This document shows, one piece after another, positions 24,549-38,037 of a DNA stretch of 64,000 bases. A program made the position numbers and the translations under genes. Position 1 is the stretch's first letter; each line of letters begins with the position of its first letter. Below the pieces are notes generated by a model. It did not search any database. It had not been told where the DNA came from and was given only the letters and a program-made list of their open reading frames with translations. This DNA is from Lichtheimia corymbifera B2541 (Eukaryota > Mucoromycota > Mucoromycetes > Mucorales > Lichtheimiaceae): contig JNEU01001092.1 in the NCBI GenBank assembly GCA_000697475.1, positions 62,001 through 126,000 of the forward strand, given 5' to 3'.

Positions 24549-25854
24549 TTACAATCCATAACGATCCAATGCCTGTTCAAGTTGCTTCTTGTAGTGGTCA
24601 AGTACGCGAGGTTGATAACCATCTACAAGCGCCGCATATTCTGATGTCGACAACTCCTCTAATAAAGCATGTAATTATAAGTTACCATCGCTATTCGCTC
24701 GTATGAACATCACCAACCATATTCTGCAATTGGCTCTTGGACTCGAATCACATCCCCAGGCAGGGTTAAAAGGGTCTCGGCTATAACGTCGTGTGAGCAT
24801 GCTTTTATATGCCACCTTCATCTCAATGTTACCATTTCTTTTCTCGTCTTCAATAAGCATCATTACTCCACGGACCACAGTTTCCATCTTAACTCGAGGT
24901 GATTGTTCCACTAATTGCTTATACGGGTCATCGCCTTCCTTGTTGAGGATCATCCCTTGCATATCCGTGGCTACATTATTATGGTTCATTCTTGATGAGT
25001 TCGTTGGCTCTCGGTAGTTGAGTGCTTTATCAGCTACTTACCAACCCAATGTGGGCATACAGCATTGACACGCACATTACAAATATCCTTAAGCATTTTC
25101 ATACTACGTGTCCAGCCTACCACAGCATGCTTTGTTGCATAGTAATGAGCCAGTTGCCTATAATGAGTGACGAAAATATCAATCCTTGCATATACAGCAA
25201 AGGGTGGCAAAAGAGGATCCTCCACAACATGAGAAAGCAAGACATCTTACATGCCCGAAAGGAAACCAGCAACCGATGCAGTGTTGACTATGACTCCACC
25301 ACCTCGTTTGGCCATGTGGAGGACAGCCACTTTGGTACACTTGACGACGCCCGTGATATTCACTTTGGGTAAATTGACCTCTACTTCATCTACAGGATTC
25401 CAAAATGTCAATGTCATGCATCTCTTATTTGAGTATCTACAGCTCAAACCAACCTTCCAAAGGCAAAAACACATTGTCTGCTCCACTAATGATGCCTGCA
25501 TTCAGAAAAGCAATCTTTTGGGAGACGTTATCGCATGATTCCAGTGCATGTATTTGCATTCAACATCGGCTTTTGGGTACGTACATCCACACCACCAAAG
25601 GTAGCTTCAGCAAATCGGAAAAGAGCAATGACGTCTTTGTATAAGGTGACGTCTGTATGAATATAGGCAGCCATTTGTGTGTCTCCTGCGCATTGATGAT
25701 TGAGCTCTTGAGCAGTTTGATGGCCATCGTCATCAAGAATGTCGCCAATCACCACACGTATGCCTTGAGCGACTAATGCTTCGGCTACAGCTTTGCCAAT
25801 TCCTCGACTGCCACCAGTAATCACGGCCACCTTTTTGTATTCAGATGCGGTCAT
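24549..25854 (-). CDS. Short-chain dehydrogenase/reductase (SDR)
   Basis: Seven exons on the minus strand: 25854-25585, 25514-25454, 25389-25251, 25157-25042, 24970-24833, 24780-24718 and 24658-24549; every junction is in phase, giving 298 aa. The Rossmann signature TGGSRGIG is at residues 13-20, the loop equivalent to NNAG is FLNAG, the catalytic Ser lies in NTASVAG (about S149) and the YxxxK pair is Y162/K166 in HYYATK. An Asp (GDILDDD) after strand beta-2 suggests NAD rather than NADP. The C-terminal extension (YAALVDGYQPRVLDHYKKQL) is longer than in minimal SDRs. Two introns (exons 2-3 and 6-7) use the weak donor GTTGGT. The substrate cannot be told. No neighbour suggests a pathway. Confidence 0.82.
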
Positions 25855-26307
25855 TATGTTGGATGAAGGATGATGCTTGACGAACGAAGCTCTTTAAATA
25901 ATGTCGCAAATGGGATTGCTCACGATCCTCATATATGGTTTGCGATAAATCCGGTATCCGCTGGTGAATCGTGGATGATGATGGTCATACTAGTTGATGA
26001 AGTAACAGTATTCCCACGTACAAGTAGTTGAATGGATTAATCGGCTGATCATTCATGGCCTGTGCCTGTGGATACATAACCCAGAATTCATGCAAGCTAA
26101 AACCTTATTGTGGGGGGAGATATCAAACAATGCTAAATGAGCTATTTGCAAGTCTAATTAATCCCCCGATAATCCTCCGTTGATGAAATAGCTATGTGAT
26201 AATTAGAGTATGTACATTGAAAAAGCAAACAATCATTCTATTGTATAATAATCCAAGGATAAAATTGTAAATGTTGAGGTGTTCTTTTCTTCCAAAAGGA
26301 TTCGGTA
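25855..26307. other. Divergent promoter region between SDR and GH72 genes
   Basis: 450 bases separating two divergently transcribed genes. AT-rich, with no coding signal. Probably a shared or back-to-back promoter. Confidence 0.5.
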
Positions 26308-28045
26308 ATGCAGTTCAATGTGCTCGTATTGCTGCTGTTCTACATAGCAGGTTTTGTTCAAGCACTCAATCCACTTAGCATCAAGGGCAACAAGTTTTTC
26401 GATTCCAAAACCAAGAAACAATTCTTTATCAAAGGGTAGGTGCAGGAATACAAGCTAAACGTATGCTAATGTCTACCATTACACAGAGTCGCCTATCAAC
26501 CAAGAAATGGAGAAAGCCATCTTCGCAATAACACCGATGTGATTATCGATCCTCTCACAGACACGGCTGCGTGCAAGCGTGATGCTGCATTAATGAAAGA
26601 GCTGGGTCTCAACTTGATCCGAGTGTATGAGGTAAGCAAGCAATGGTGGTGACACCCCAAATCATCGCGTATCGCACCGGTAACAAACAAGACTGTAGGT
26701 GGATCCCAGTAAGAACCATGATGGATGTATGAAGGCTTTTGAGGATGCTGGTATCTACCTCTTGCTGGATATTGCCACGCCCAAATTCTCCATCAACCGG
26801 GAAACGCCTGAATATGATACAAGACTGTATGCTGCATACACCAAGACCGTAGACGCCTTCCTCAAGTATAATAACATTATGGGCTTCATCGCTGGGAACG
26901 AGGTGACTAACGACAAGTCCAATACGCCTGCGTCTGCATTTGTCAAGGCAGCTGTGCGTGATATCAAAAAGCACATTCGTAGCAATGGCAACAAAGCGAT
27001 CCCTGTTGGGTATGCTGGCAACGACGATGGGGATATTCGAGATGCCATCAAGGACTATTTTGCGTGTGGTGCTGAAGAAGAACAAGCCGATTTCTTTGGT
27101 GTCAACATGTACGAATGGTGTGGTCGATCGTCGTTCCAAAAGTCGGGTTATGCAGAAAGAACCAAGGAGTTCACAGGCTACACCAAGCCCGTATTCATGT
27201 CCGAATATGGATGCAACCTTGTAACACCGCGTCCTTTCACTGAAGTCGAAGCTATCTATGGCCCTGAAATGACAGGTGTATGGTCGGGTGGTGTAGTATA
27301 CGAATGGTCACAAGAACAAAACAACTACGGCCTGGTACAGATCACTCCAGATGGAAAAGCAAAGCCCTTGACAGATTATCACAATTTACAAAAGGCCCTT
27401 GCCCAAGTGGGTACTGATGATGAACTGGCGGAGAATGCAGCTACCATGGATGATATCAAGACTAGCAGCAACGTATCATGTCCAAGTGCATCTGATCAAT
27501 GGAAAGCATCAACCAAATTACCACCCACTCCTTCGGACGAAGCTTGTAATTGCATGCGTGACAACTTGTCATGTATGGCATCGGATAAGGTTATTGGCAC
27601 CAATGGAAAGATCACCAGTGCAGTGGGCGAGCAGATCGATATGCTTTGTGGAATGGTCTCGTGCGATGATATTAGCAACGATGGTGAAAAGGGGCGATAT
27701 GGTGCTTATGCATTTTGCAGTCCGACTGAGAAACTGAGCTATCTCTATCATCTTTACATGGAGAATAACAAGGATGGCAAATGCGACTTTGACGGAAATG
27801 CAAAGGTCTCCAAACCCAAACGTAGCGATATGAACAATTGTAGCAAATTGGCTCCATCATCAAATGGCGGTGGGGGCGGTTCATCATCGAACCATGGCAA
27901 GGATAACGGAGAACCAGGGTCGTCATCATCAACTACCAGTGATGCTGGGAGCAGTTGTCTCCTGCAGTATTCACCTGCTGCTGCTGTGGGTGCCCTGTCG
28001 ACGGCATTGGCATGCTTCCTGGCAATCATGATAATCACCACCTAG
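26308..28045 (+). CDS. GH72 beta-1,3-glucanosyltransferase (GAS/GEL type) with X8 domain and GPI signal
   Basis: Three exons, 26308-26435, 26487-26631 and 26699-28045, in phase, 539 aa. The protein has a signal peptide (MQFNVLVLLLFYIAGFVQA), then the GH72 catalytic domain beginning with the hallmark KGVAYQ. The acid/base Glu is E159 in GFIAGNEVT and the nucleophile is E260 in PVFMSEYGCN. A Cys-rich X8/CBM43 module lies at about residues 370-455 (ACNCMRDNLSC, LCGMVSCDDI). A Ser/Gly-rich spacer and a hydrophobic C-terminus starting around SDAGSSC form a typical GPI-anchor signal. By family the enzyme splits and rejoins beta-1,3-glucan chains at the outer face of the plasma membrane or wall. All catalytic features are intact, so an active enzyme is expected. 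Confidence 0.95.
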
Positions 28046-28768
28046 AATTAATATGTGTCCGCTCTAAAGACCTCCTTCATTCTTCGCATCGTCGTCTGTA
28101 TAAAGAAAATACAAAAGGGACAAAAAGCATAATACGATGTGTTTGGCTTTTGCTGTATACACCTCCTTCAAGGAGGTAAGAATGCGACTCTTTTGGAAAG
28201 AAAATTAATATCATTGTGCAAGGGGTGGGGGAAAAAGTAGGCGATGAGTTGTATCCATGGATATAGATGATGACGGATAATCCATCATCGTGCTCAAAAT
28301 GGTAGCACCTCCTCCTCCTTCTTCTACTCCTCATCGCCCATCACTCGTTATTCTATGTGTGCGTACGCATACACACACATACTAGAACATCGACAAATAG
28401 ACCCTGACCTTCTTGTATTCCACGTGCACGTCAAAATCTCCTCAATGTCCACTTGCAGAAAATGCATAGATTGAATATTGAATTATGGCAAGATTTGTTG
28501 TCAAGCAGTGATATGCGCATGATTTACATCAAAGCACCTAAGGCGGTTTGATGTTGTTGGTGGTGCTGTTACTATTCCCTTTGACCATATCGGGTTTTCC
28601 CTCCCTTTCTTCCCGGGATCAAAAGTGAGCAATCATCCAAGCAAGGGAACCTGTCATTTATTTGCCTTGATCTTTTTGTTGTTGAAAGTTGTCTTTTGCC
28701 TCTTTTTTCTCTCTCCAACACATACTTTGATTACACCTCCCCCATTCAAGATTCCTTATTCCCAAAAG
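28046..28768. other. Intergenic region between GH72 and kinase genes
   Basis: About 0.7 kb with no coding signal. It includes a near-perfect inverted repeat at 28161-28177 (8-bp arms around one base) just after the GH72 gene, and a pyrimidine-rich leader before the kinase start at 28769. Confidence 0.5.
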
Positions 28769-31647
28769 ATGCCAACCGCCACCACAGCAGCAGTTGCAGA
28801 GCTGAGTTTGTCGCCGCCGCCACCAGCAGACGAGCATAATACCAAGCTAGAATCGTTTTCATTGTATCGACGTCAACCCCAAGGACGACGATCCCATGCA
28901 CGCCAAATCAAACTTGGGCCTTATTTATTACTGCAGACATTGGGTGAAGGCGAATTTGGCAAAGTCAAGCTTGGCATTCATACTGAGACGGGTCAAGAGG
29001 TGAATCACAAGGAGAACGAAATGGATCATGTATATATTAACGTATCAGGTTTATTATTATAGTTTGCGATTAAATTGATTAGAAAAGAGACGGTGGGATT
29101 CTCAGCATCGCGTATGAGCAAGGTGGAACGCGAGATTCATGCATTGAGAGTAAGATCCGGGGGGGGGGAAGCGGAGAGGGGTAAAAGTGTGCATCTTGAC
29201 TAAGAGCATTTTACAGACATTGAAACATCCCAATATCGTCAAGCTATTTGATGTGATTGAAACGGAGCGATATATCGGCATTATCCTTGAATACGCTTCT
29301 GGGGGCGAACTCTTTGAATACATCTTGGCGCATCGTGCCTTGAAGGAAAAGGATGCACGGCGACTCTTTGCTCAGCTCATCAGCAGTGTGCAGTATATGC
29401 ATCGCAAGAACATTGTGCATCGTGATCTCAAGCTGGTAATGTGTTGTGTGTTGCATAATAGCTTGCAAATGGACGCGATGAAGACTGACCAGTGCTTTGA
29501 ACCAGTAGGAAAACTTGCTGTTGGATCGTAGTCGCAATATCGTAGTGACAGACTTTGGATTTGCCAATCAATTTGATTCTGACAATGACTTGATGGCGAC
29601 TTCATGTGGATCACCATGTTATGCAGCACCAGAGCTTGTGGTGAATGAAGGGTTATATCAAGGTTCATCGGTGGATATCTGGTCCTGTGGTGTGATTTTA
29701 TATGCCATGTTAAGTGGTTACTTGCCATTTGATGACGATCCATGCAATCCAGACGGCCACAATATCAATCAGTTATATCGCTATATCCTCTCTACAACAC
29801 CTTCATTTCCATCTCACATATCTCCTGAGGCTCAAGATCTATTACGTCGTATGTTAACAGCTGATCCATCTCAACGATGTTCCCTGGATGCTATCCAACA
29901 ACACCCATGGCTCCAACAGCATGCTGCACTCTTTAACAAGTCCGACGCCACTCTTGAATCTGAAGCTGCCCATCTTGCAGAACAAGCGTTTATGCCAAGT
30001 TACCGAAGGATGGTGTGGTCGACACAGCAACAGCAAGAACAACAACAACCTATGATGAACAAGACACGCCCTGCTACAGTGCATGGCTTGGGACGTTTGG
30101 CACATCTTAGCCATAATCAACAACAACAACAACACCATCACAGCAGCATTCGAGGTCATGCTCGTACACAAAAAGCACAGACTGCTCGGCCACCTGCACG
30201 ACGAGAACGTTTACTCAGCTTCTTTACGAATAATGGTGACACCCAACTTTTGGCTTCTTCCAAACTGCGTAGCAAGTTTATGGCTAATCTTCGGCCTACA
30301 GCAACCATCTCTACAGCAGCCACAACAACGAATCAACGTCGTCAGCCTTATCAAGTGGAAGCACCGGTATCACCTCCTTTATCTCCCAGTGATCAATGCA
30401 AGGATGAAGCTATTGCTCTGAATCGTGATGAATCACTACGCGTCCTTACACGTGACAATCGTCGTCCACGCTATCATAGCACAGTTGGAGCAGCAAGTGG
30501 ACGTGCTATTGCAGCCATGCGTAACAGCCTATCTCGTAGTAAACGTGATAATGACAAGGATCGACCATCATCTCCTCAAGCACCATTGACATCTCCACAA
30601 GGACCAACTCCAACAGCCACATCCACAACAACCACAGCTGGTAGAAAAGTGATGGCATGGATCAAAAGGAAATCTGGAGGTAAGGAATATCATCACGTGA
30701 GTGGTCTTTTACTATTTCTGGATCTGTGTAACTTATGCGCATGAATAGGCAACAAGACACAGCAGCAGCAGCAGCAACCAAATACTACTACTACTACGAC
30801 TATCAACAAAACAGCAGTACCCACCACGGGTGTGGATAACAATCAAAAACAACATGAAACTACAACCACTGAAGCAACCCATGAACCGCCTAAACCAGAA
30901 ATGCCCAAAGCATCTCGTACAGTCACTGAGTTGAATACCATGGCAACAGCACAGCAACCAGCAACAACCGACAAACATGTCAATGAGACCACCACCACAG
31001 GTGATGATGAGGATACAAAACTGGACCAAGAGGAAGAACAAATGCGATTCCATCATGGCGCAGTCGATCGTTCGGCACTTACATCACAGCCCCCTGATCA
31101 AGTTATGGCTGAGATCAAGAGAACGTTGGTTGCATTGGGTATCACACATTTGTCGGATGGTCCTTACAAGCTAAAATGTTCCCGTCGTAAGGCCAAGACG
31201 CCTCCTGAATTTGAACTGTTTCCTGATCCTGGTCGATTGTCAGCCACTTCATCACGTGAGGACTCGCTCTTGTCCACTGAAGCTGAGGAAGAAGTAGCCA
31301 TGATACAGCAAGAAGAAGAACAACAGCTCAGTCCTATTTATGGTGACCCAATCACTGACACCGGTGATGAAGTGCGTTTCCTTGTTGAGATCAGCCGATT
31401 CCGTAACCTGCCTGGTTTATACATTGTCGACATACGTCGATTGCGTGGAAGTGTTTGGGCTTACAAGTTTCTTTATCACAAAATCATTGACCTACTCCAC
31501 TTGGGCTCTTATTGCTGTACTACCATGACAAGATCCGTGCGTAATCGTCCAGATCATCTTGTGCAAGCATCTCCCTTTTATAAGAACCCTTCTCCTCCTG
31601 AACCTATTGAGTGTACTCGCTCATCTATCCTTGTTGCACAAACATAA
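28769..31647 (+). CDS. KIN4/FRK1-like Ser/Thr protein kinase with C-terminal KA1-like domain
   Basis: Five exons, 28769-28999, 29063-29149, 29217-29435, 29509-30679 and 30749-31647, all in phase, 868 aa. The kinase domain spans about residues 50-310. The Gly loop is LGEGEFGKV (58-66), the lysine is K81 in FAIKLI, HRD is at 174-176, DFG at 194-196 and the activation segment is [12 protein letters not shown] with Thr210. The insert [13 protein letters not shown] before the last helices is characteristic of the fungal KIN4 group (spindle-position and polarity control) within the SNF1/MARK branch. A long Gln/Ser/Thr-rich linker follows. The last 60 residues ([23 protein letters not shown]) fit a KA1 membrane-association domain. 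The first intron uses a weaker GTGAAT donor. The exact orthologue assignment is inference. Confidence 0.88.
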
Positions 31648-32092
31648 TAGCCTCCTCCTTCTTTCTTCTTCATTCTACATATATAGCATAAAAATCATCC
31701 CATGCCTTCCACACTTATTATGAGCAGTATAAAACATCACCATTACAGTAGTAAACATAACCTCGATGAGCACGTTTAGTAGAGAGATAATAAAGGATCA
31801 AACATTTTTTTCATTGAGGATGATGATGATGAGTAGGGATGTTGTATATATATATATATATATGGGTGTGTAAAAAGAAAGAGAATATGCAAAAAAAAAG
31901 ACAACGAGTATATCTAGCAAGTTGACAAAGGGAGAATACACCAAAGATGGGCAGCACGCTGAACCTCTTTCCTTGAGTATCTGATGTTGAATGAAAAGAA
32001 AACGGATATGGGGAATATGCACAGAATGATAAAAGCAAAAGAGATACGGCCGAATAGCAATAGATATAGCCCTTTTAAATAGTACGGTAGGA
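31648..32092. other. Convergent 3' intergenic region
   Basis: 445 bases between the ends of the kinase gene and the minus-strand orphan. It includes a TA dinucleotide run at about 31848-31862. No gene seen. Confidence 0.55.
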
Positions 32093-33143
32093 TCATGAAC
32101 GTAACAATGCCGTGGTGGTGGTGAATGCTGCACGTTGATTATCCAATCGAGTACGCTTAGCACGACAAATATGATGCAACAAATCTTCCAATTCGTCACG
32201 TGGTGGATCAGCATCTTGATTACTCAGCCGACGACCTTCCAATCGATCCACCTTGTGTAAAAGTCCATTCATGAACAAGTCGCGCTCCTTATCGCTGGAC
32301 AATTGAAAACGTTGACGACTGTAACTAGGCCGGTGAAGGGACTTGGCCAGCAAGTCGGTGAGTGATCGTTTTTGTGGCAAAGGATGTAACATTTCTACAC
32401 GTTGGTTGCTGTATCCTGTGGAAAGTCGGAAAACGGTTGCCATGATACGGTCAAGCTCATCGTATTGTGGAGGTTTCTCTTCAAGTGGTTGTTGATGGTG
32501 CGTTTCCAAATCAGTATAAGCAGGCGGCTTTTCATTTTCATCGTCGTTATTATAATGGCGTAAAAGAGCTCTGATGGAAGGTGTATTCGCAAGTGAAGAA
32601 GGAATGTTCTCAAGAGCGGTGGCAATCTTTGCATGAGCCTGATCCCAAGAGAGATGCATGGTTGAATAATCGTTATCCAATTCAAGCGATCGTAAGACGG
32701 CCACCAATACACGTGCAAAAGGGACATGTGCTGTTGTAAGCATCCATAAATCACTTAAAAGCAATCGTTCCACTTGTTCGAATAACTCATGGGCTGTTGA
32801 TGCAATAGTGCTTGTGTTGCGAACGAGGCTGGAGACACTATGCTGAATTGAGCCAAGTAGGCTTGTGCCATGATACGATTTGTCGCTTGTGATATCCACC
32901 ACCATTTCATGAAGAACTGTATCCAATCCAGCTAGACACGCTTTGTATAGAGACTATATATGCATACATCGTTGAGTGGAATGTGCGGATGCGCGAATTG
33001 TGGCCAATGTAGAGTTTACCTCCATGGGGGTTTCATCACGATGTTCCAAGCTCTACACGATAGCACCAACATATGAGTCAAATAAAAAGCAGCGACTAGT
33101 TTATTAAAGAGCAACTTACTTGACGAGACCAAAAGGCTGGCAT
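32093..33143 (-). CDS. Unrecognised protein with two PPxY motifs
   Basis: Three exons on the minus strand: 33143-33120, 33052-33020 and 32953-32093, giving 305 aa with phase kept. The first two exons are tiny (24 and 33 nt) and bounded by GTAAGT/GTGTAG and GTAAAC/ATATAG signals. I do not recognise the family. Residues about 20-155 look all-helical with hydrophobic heptads. Two motifs, PPAY at about 161-164 and PPQY at about 180-183, lie 15 residues apart, the type of site bound by WW domains of Nedd4/Rsp5 ubiquitin ligases. The C-terminal third is basic and rich in Arg and Leu. No signal peptide or membrane segment. A role as a ubiquitin-ligase adaptor or substrate is possible but only inferred from the motifs. 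Confidence 0.72.
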
Positions 33144-34206
33144 AATAAAAAAGTGTGTGCTTGTGCGTGCGAAAGAGAGAAATAGAGAGAATGAGAAGAA
33201 AGACAAGGGAATTTAAAAAGTAGGCGTAGTTAATGTGTTTTATATAAAGAGCGCTCAGCAGACTCTCATCATCACCATCATCATCATCATCCCCCCTCCC
33301 TATCTTTTTTATCCAACTTGGCGTCCTTGTTGCCCCTAAAAAAAGTCACCCGATTCTACGTGTTCTTTGTGGAAGAGAGAGAGAGAGAGCAAGGAGACCA
33401 GTTAGTAGCGCTCCCGCCTTTTCCCTTACTTGCTCTTGGTGTGTCCTTTTTGCATATTGCATCGACGACGACCTGTTTGCCACTTGTTCTCCTATCATTC
33501 TCCCTCTTGTTCATTGCCACTAAGGGGGTCAAGAAAGAGAAGCTCTTGAAGCCTCCTCCCCCATCCGTCAACACCATCATCACCATCGTGTGGATGTGTA
33601 TTGACATTTATTTTCCTTGTCACTCATTGTTCTTGTATTATGCATTGTCGTACGAAATTTCCAACAAGTTGCAACAACCATAAAAGGAATAAACCAAAGC
33701 ATACCTTTGCGAATGATAAAGAGCCGCTATTATGCTACTCTGCAGGTGGTCCGGGTCGTACATTGGGAAATCAACCATGAAACCAGTTAATTCTTGGTCC
33801 CGGCATAAAGGCATCAAGCTGCAGCCAGTGGGTCGGAGAGGGAAAAACAATCATCCTACAAACTCACCTCCACGTCTGAAACAACTCTTTGCAAAAACCA
33901 TGTTCTTCTTTTATCCCTTCAAAAGATATTTGACTGAAAAGACTAAGCTAATGAAGCAAGACAATGATGATGATGGTGTGCTTGATCACTTTTTTTCTAT
34001 CTCGACAAGCGATAAGAGGATTATGCACTACGGATTGGGTAAGGTGTAACCTTTAGACTCTGACAAAGATGGAGGAGGAGAAGGAAAAAAAGTGGGAGGT
34101 GGTGGTGGTAGTAGTCAACAGCAGGAGCTATGAAGGAGCGAGAATCAAGGGGAGAAAAAGAAAACGATGCTGACTAAAGCGATAAGAAACGTTCCGTGCA
34201 TTACAG
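33144..34206. other. Region between the PPxY gene and the KAR5 exons; contains ambiguous coding-like segments
   Basis: About 1.06 kb. The left part (33144-33320) is the promoter of the minus-strand PPxY gene, with TATATAAA at about 33242. A pyrimidine-rich stretch with ATC repeats at 33270-33310 may be the promoter/leader of the KAR5 gene, whose first exon should lie in this interval. The segment 33638-33947 has coding-like sequence on the minus strand, listed separately. Confidence 0.5.
33638..33947 (-). CDS. Possible exons of an unidentified minus-strand gene or remnant
   Basis: Two stretches on the minus strand, about 33947-33868 and 33818-33638, are separated by a 49-nt interval with a strong donor (GTGAGT) and acceptor (CTGCAG). 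Splicing keeps frame and gives protein-like sequence, including FEGIKEEHGFCKELFQTW and then DQELTGFMVDFPMYDPDHLQ. I could not find a start codon or an upstream exon. The 3' end is also uncertain, either a stop at 33638 or a further splice at the GTATGC near 33692. It faces away from the KAR5 exons and overlaps the interval where the KAR5 first exon should be. It may be a small gene, a gene fragment or chance. Family not recognised. Confidence 0.25.
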
Positions 34207-36074
34207 CATAGCGAGCAAGATTGTTTCAGGGATGCTGCGTTTACTTTACACTCTGGATGTCGATCGCTCTCCGTGTCCAAGCAAGATAAAGTCGAATGTT
34301 TGTGTAAAAAGGAAGGAATGTATTCTTTGTGACACTCATTTAACTTGGATAGATGCGCTTTTATTGACTCTGTGTGAGTTGTCCACTGCTAATGTCCAAG
34401 TCCCCGATGTGTGCATTCCCCCTTTCAAGGAAAATGACAAGGCACAACAATGCGTCATGTGCGTACAGTATTCATTCTCTCATGTGTCTTTGTGTTTTAA
34501 GACTGAGTGTAAAACAACAGGGAGTTAGCTCGCGTACCACAGACATGGACTTCTTACAGTGGTGAGATCTCGTCATCATCATCCACTATCGTTGGGAATA
34601 TGGTAGCTAATCATACATCCCAAAGGATACTTTCGTGACGCTGGTATGCCCAAAGGGTCATCATTTTGAGATGCGTATATGGTAATATGCATATCATAGA
34701 ATCAATGTGCCTTGCGATTCGATATCCTCTTGAACGTGGTAGGTTACATATATTCATAGTTTTATTGATATTATCGTTTTGCTTATCCTCATTTAGAACT
34801 TGTGGAGCAATTACACCAAAACATTACCAAGCAGCAAATATCGAATTTGGCTCTCTTACAAGAACAACAACAGCAAATGACTGAGGGTCATCGGCAAGGG
34901 ATGGCCAGTCTAGAACGCATCAACCAAGCCCAGGAGCACTTGTGGCAGCAGTGGCAATTGAACATGGTGGTAATAGAGAGAGAGAGAGAGAGGATAATCG
35001 TTTTGCATACATGGCTTAGTGATGCTCTTTCGGGTTTACGGGGGGTTGGTTGGTTGTGATGATATAGGATATGCATGAAAAAGCAAAGCACGATCTTTCC
35101 GACATTGCCGATCTCATTTTGTCCATGCAACATGACTTGCAGCTGAAACAACAGGAGCAGCTCATGCATTTGGATATTATCGATTCATCTCTGAAACAGC
35201 GTGTAAATGCTATTTGGGATACCACCGAACGTGAACTTGAACAGGTACTAGGGAAAAGGATTATCATAGGCTGCTGCCGATGATGATTGATGTAGCAGCT
35301 TTTATTAGATTCTCGGCCATGTGGAAGCACGGATGAAATATATGCATTCCGGTGTAGAATCCACTTTAATGTTACAGCGTCAAGTTTCATTTGAATGGCG
35401 TGCTATCCAGGTAATGAAGATTTCTGATATGTAATGATCTGCAGTATATCAATTAGATGAATGTATTATTTGTTTTTGTTTCAAGGATGCGCAGATCCTC
35501 GCAGTAAAGCAATGGCAGACCATGATGAATGAAATGAACACAACGCTTGCTTCCATGTTGAATACAACGAGCCAAAGCATCTTATATCTACAAGACGACA
35601 TTCAATCCGTTCACAGGCAATTCCAAGGTATGCTGGAGCCGCTTTCTCATATCGGGATTGGTAGGTAACACATACACAATGATGCATGGTTGCACACGTG
35701 CCCACGTTTTCTCATTCATTTTTTTTTCCAAGTGCTGCTTTTGGTGATCGGGACGAGGTTCTTGGTAGCATCTCCTTTTCGTTGGACGATTATCACTGTG
35801 GTATTATATCTTCTATTTCCCTACCGACATGCTCAGGCGATAATCCTTCTATTTTGGGTAAATGGGTATCATAGCAACCGTATCCGTGTATATCACTTTA
35901 TTGACAACTGACTTTAATGGTAGCTTCTCATGTATGCCAAGAAGAAATACAGCCACATCCATCAATCGCCTACCAGGTAAATGACAATTCTGGTGATTTA
36001 TTACATGGATGCTCATGAATAGTGTTGCTAGAGCGGCTCGACAGCTACGTCTGTATCACGACATGATCCAATAA
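34207..36074 (+). CDS. KAR5: KAR5/Tht1/GEX1-family nuclear fusion protein, 5' exon unresolved
   Basis: Twelve exons are supported: 34207-34297, 34353-34458, 34521-34561, 34626-34643, 34700-34738, 34797-34969, 35068-35244, 35309-35410, 35486-35660, 35733-35857, 35924-35976 and 36023-36074 (383 aa, in phase). The Cys-rich domain typical of the family is present (QDCFRDAAFTL, SGCRSLS, ALLLTLCELSTANVQ, then VPQTWTSYSGYFRDA and CLAIRYPLE). Coiled coils follow, then two or three hydrophobic segments (LLLVIGTRFLVA, WTIITVVLYLLFPY) and a short basic tail. Family members sit in the nuclear envelope/ER and drive nuclear fusion at mating. The exon with the start and expected signal peptide was not securely found upstream. 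One exon is only 18 nt. RIO2 begins 93 bases downstream. Confidence 0.82.
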
Positions 36075-36167
36075 AGCAGTAGCAGATGGTGGCTTGGACT
36101 TTATAATGCTGCATCGCATCCGCTCTTTCAAAGTAGTTCGCTGTTACTTTTTATATATACACTCTCA

Positions 36168-38037
<1,870 letters not shown>

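Noticed and set aside
24140..24706. 188-aa open frame on the plus strand
   Set aside because: Its right part is antisense to the last exon of the minus-strand dehydrogenase, and its sequence has no domain or normal composition.
27399..27751. Alternative frames inside the GH72 gene
   Set aside because: Shadows of a catalytically complete GH72 coding sequence.
33318..33683. Plus-strand frame with hydrophobic stretches before KAR5
   Set aside because: It begins at a non-ATG codon and comes from pyrimidine-rich DNA. No family match; only a short internal part might serve as a KAR5 signal-peptide exon.
34196..34528. Continuous plus-strand frame over the KAR5 Cys-rich region
   Set aside because: Reading straight through breaks the conserved DCF...SGCRSL block. 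Splicing two short introns restores the family pattern in frame.
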